Below are positions 15,482-15,865 of a stretch of DNA of 15,865 nt, piece after piece. Source of the stretch: CAZCCV01 sp964497515 (GTDB lineage Bacteria; Armatimonadota; UBA5829; DTLH01); NCBI GenBank assembly GCA_964497515.1, contig CAZCCV010000042.1, forward strand, positions 1 through 15,865. The letters are read 5' to 3'. Position 1 is the stretch's first letter; each line of letters opens with the position of its first letter. A program made the translations under genes and the position numbers. Below the pieces are notes generated by a model that saw only the letters and a program-made list of their open reading frames with translations, did no database searches and was not told the origin of the DNA.

Positions 15482-15529
15482 TTGCGGGGAAGGCGTAATA
15501 TTGCTATAATAGCAAACGTTCGCCGCCCC
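15482..15529 (+). promoter_or_regulatory. Internal promoter with palindromic −10 before tRNA-Thr(GGU)-tuf
   Basis: TTGCGG (15482-15487) and TATAAT (15505-15510) are 17 bases apart. The −10 box is the centre of a perfect 15-base inverted repeat, TTGCTATAATAGCAA (15501-15515). Outside it, GGGG/CCCC (15486-15489 with 15526-15529) and GGCG/CGCC (15492-15495 with 15521-15524) could extend one long stem. It could be an internal promoter under repressor control or an RNA structure in the spacer. Confidence 0.5.
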
Positions 15530-15611
15530 TCGGAAGCTGGATGAATGAGTGCAGGGGCTTGATTTCGACTGTTGTGGTTGGAATCGGATATTGACAGCAG
15601 GCGAATATCTC

Positions 15612-15686
15612 GCCCACGTGGCGCAGGGGTAGCGCACCTCTTTGGTAAAGAGGAGGTCATGGGTCCGAATCCCATCGTGGGCTCCA
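15612..15686 (+). tRNA. tRNA-Thr (anticodon GGU)
   Basis: A full cloverleaf of 75 bases. The acceptor GCCCACG (15612-15618) pairs with CGTGGGC (15676-15682). The anticodon stem CCTCT/AGAGG encloses loop TTGGTAA with GGT at 15644-15646. The T-arm is ATGGGTCCGAATCCCAT. The discriminator is T and CCA is encoded (15684-15686). It lies immediately upstream of tuf, the place of thrT in the classical cluster. Confidence 0.95.
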
Positions 15687-15688
15687 CA

Positions 15689-15719
15689 ATTCTCACTCGG
15701 CCTAGTGCCCGGTGAGAAT
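15689..15719 (+). other. Hairpin between tRNA-Thr and tuf
   Basis: ATTCTCAC (15689-15696) pairs with GTGAGAAT (15712-15719), and beyond a bulged T, CGG (15698-15700) pairs with CCG (15709-15711). It begins three bases after the tRNA CCA. No T-run follows, so it may be a tRNA/mRNA processing signal. Further on, a tandem GGCCTGT repeat (15767-15780) lies inside a possible outer stem AGAGCG/CGCTCT (15748-15753 with 15787-15792). Confidence 0.5.
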
Positions 15720-15830
15720 GAGTTGTGTACGGCCTGTTGGGAAAAGAAGAGCGAGTGACGAGACCTGGCCTGTGGCCTGTGCTCTACGCTCTCAATTCTG
15801 AACTTTTTGGTTTGGGAGGCAACGAGAAGT

Positions 15831-15865
15831 ATGGCAAAGCAGCGGTTCGAGAGGACAAAGCCGCA
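15831..15865 (+). CDS. tuf: Translation elongation factor Tu (5' end only)
   Basis: Only the first eleven codons and part of the twelfth are inside the window. They read MAKQRFERTKP, the characteristic opening of bacterial EF-Tu, which delivers aminoacyl-tRNA to the ribosome. GGGAGG (15814-15819) is a good Shine-Dalgarno, though its 11-base spacing is slightly long. Its place directly behind a Thr-Tyr-Thr tRNA cluster corroborates the call. Confidence 0.88.
   Translation, partial: MAKQRFERTKP

Noticed and set aside
15398..15611. A hidden or decayed tRNA-Gly in the tRNA-Tyr to tRNA-Thr gap
   Set aside because: No T-arm consensus (GGTTCGANNCC) or acceptor pairing could be found by eye; a covariance search would settle it.

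Overview
This is a bacterial chromosomal segment of mid GC content, densely packed and almost entirely on the + strand. It holds ten complete + strand protein genes, one complete − strand gene, three tRNA genes and the first codons of an elongation factor Tu gene. I cannot name the species. The gene order mtaB–HIT–rpsU–yqeY–pgpH–ybeY–dgkA–corC resembles the conserved neighbourhood of Firmicutes and related deep-branching lineages. The secreted protein at the left edge ends in OB-fold-like modules (around 'FYIED' and 'SGIRV') of a kind I associate with Armatimonadota and neighbouring uncultivated phyla. An Armatimonadota-like bacterium is therefore a low-confidence guess.

Left edge (1-2800): two imperfect direct repeats that may be the remnant of an insertion-sequence end, a good sigma70-type promoter, and a large secreted zinc metalloprotease with HExxH, an Fn3-like domain and tandem OB-like domains. 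A hairpin followed by T-rich sequence lies 14 bases before the next gene.

Core housekeeping block (2808-10165): mtaB (tRNA methylthiotransferase) and a HIT nucleotide hydrolase. A consensus promoter then leads into rpsU (ribosomal protein S21, TTG start), yqeY, pgpH (cyclic-di-AMP phosphodiesterase of the 7TM-HD type), ybeY (rRNA maturation endonuclease with an unusual zinc ligand), a fused undecaprenol/diacylglycerol kinase–PAP2 phosphatase-like protein, and a CorC/CNNM-type CBS membrane protein. The set joins translation and ribosome quality control (MtaB, S21, YbeY) with cell-envelope and ion homeostasis (PgpH, DgkA-PAP2, CorC).

Right half (10186-15006): a terminator-like hairpin, cysK (cysteine synthase), a convergent solitary Eco57I/TaqI-type adenine DNA methyltransferase on the − strand (the only reversed gene), and a membrane-anchored VanW-family protein.

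Right edge (15063-15865): a tRNA–tuf unit, tRNA-Thr(UGU), tRNA-Tyr(GUA), tRNA-Thr(GGU), then tuf. This is the order of the classical thrU-tyrU-glyT-thrT-tufB cluster without the glycine tRNA. A perfect consensus promoter precedes it, a second promoter-like site lies in the gap where tRNA-Gly would be, and every spacer has a clear inverted repeat.

The main points for follow-up are: the kinase–phosphatase fusion, the YbeY motif with Asp in place of the third His, a five-codon leader ORF in front of the HIT gene, the hairpin between the mtaB promoter and its start codon, the glycine-less tRNA–tuf unit with a palindromic −10, and the lone methyltransferase. None of these clearly amounts to an entirely new system.
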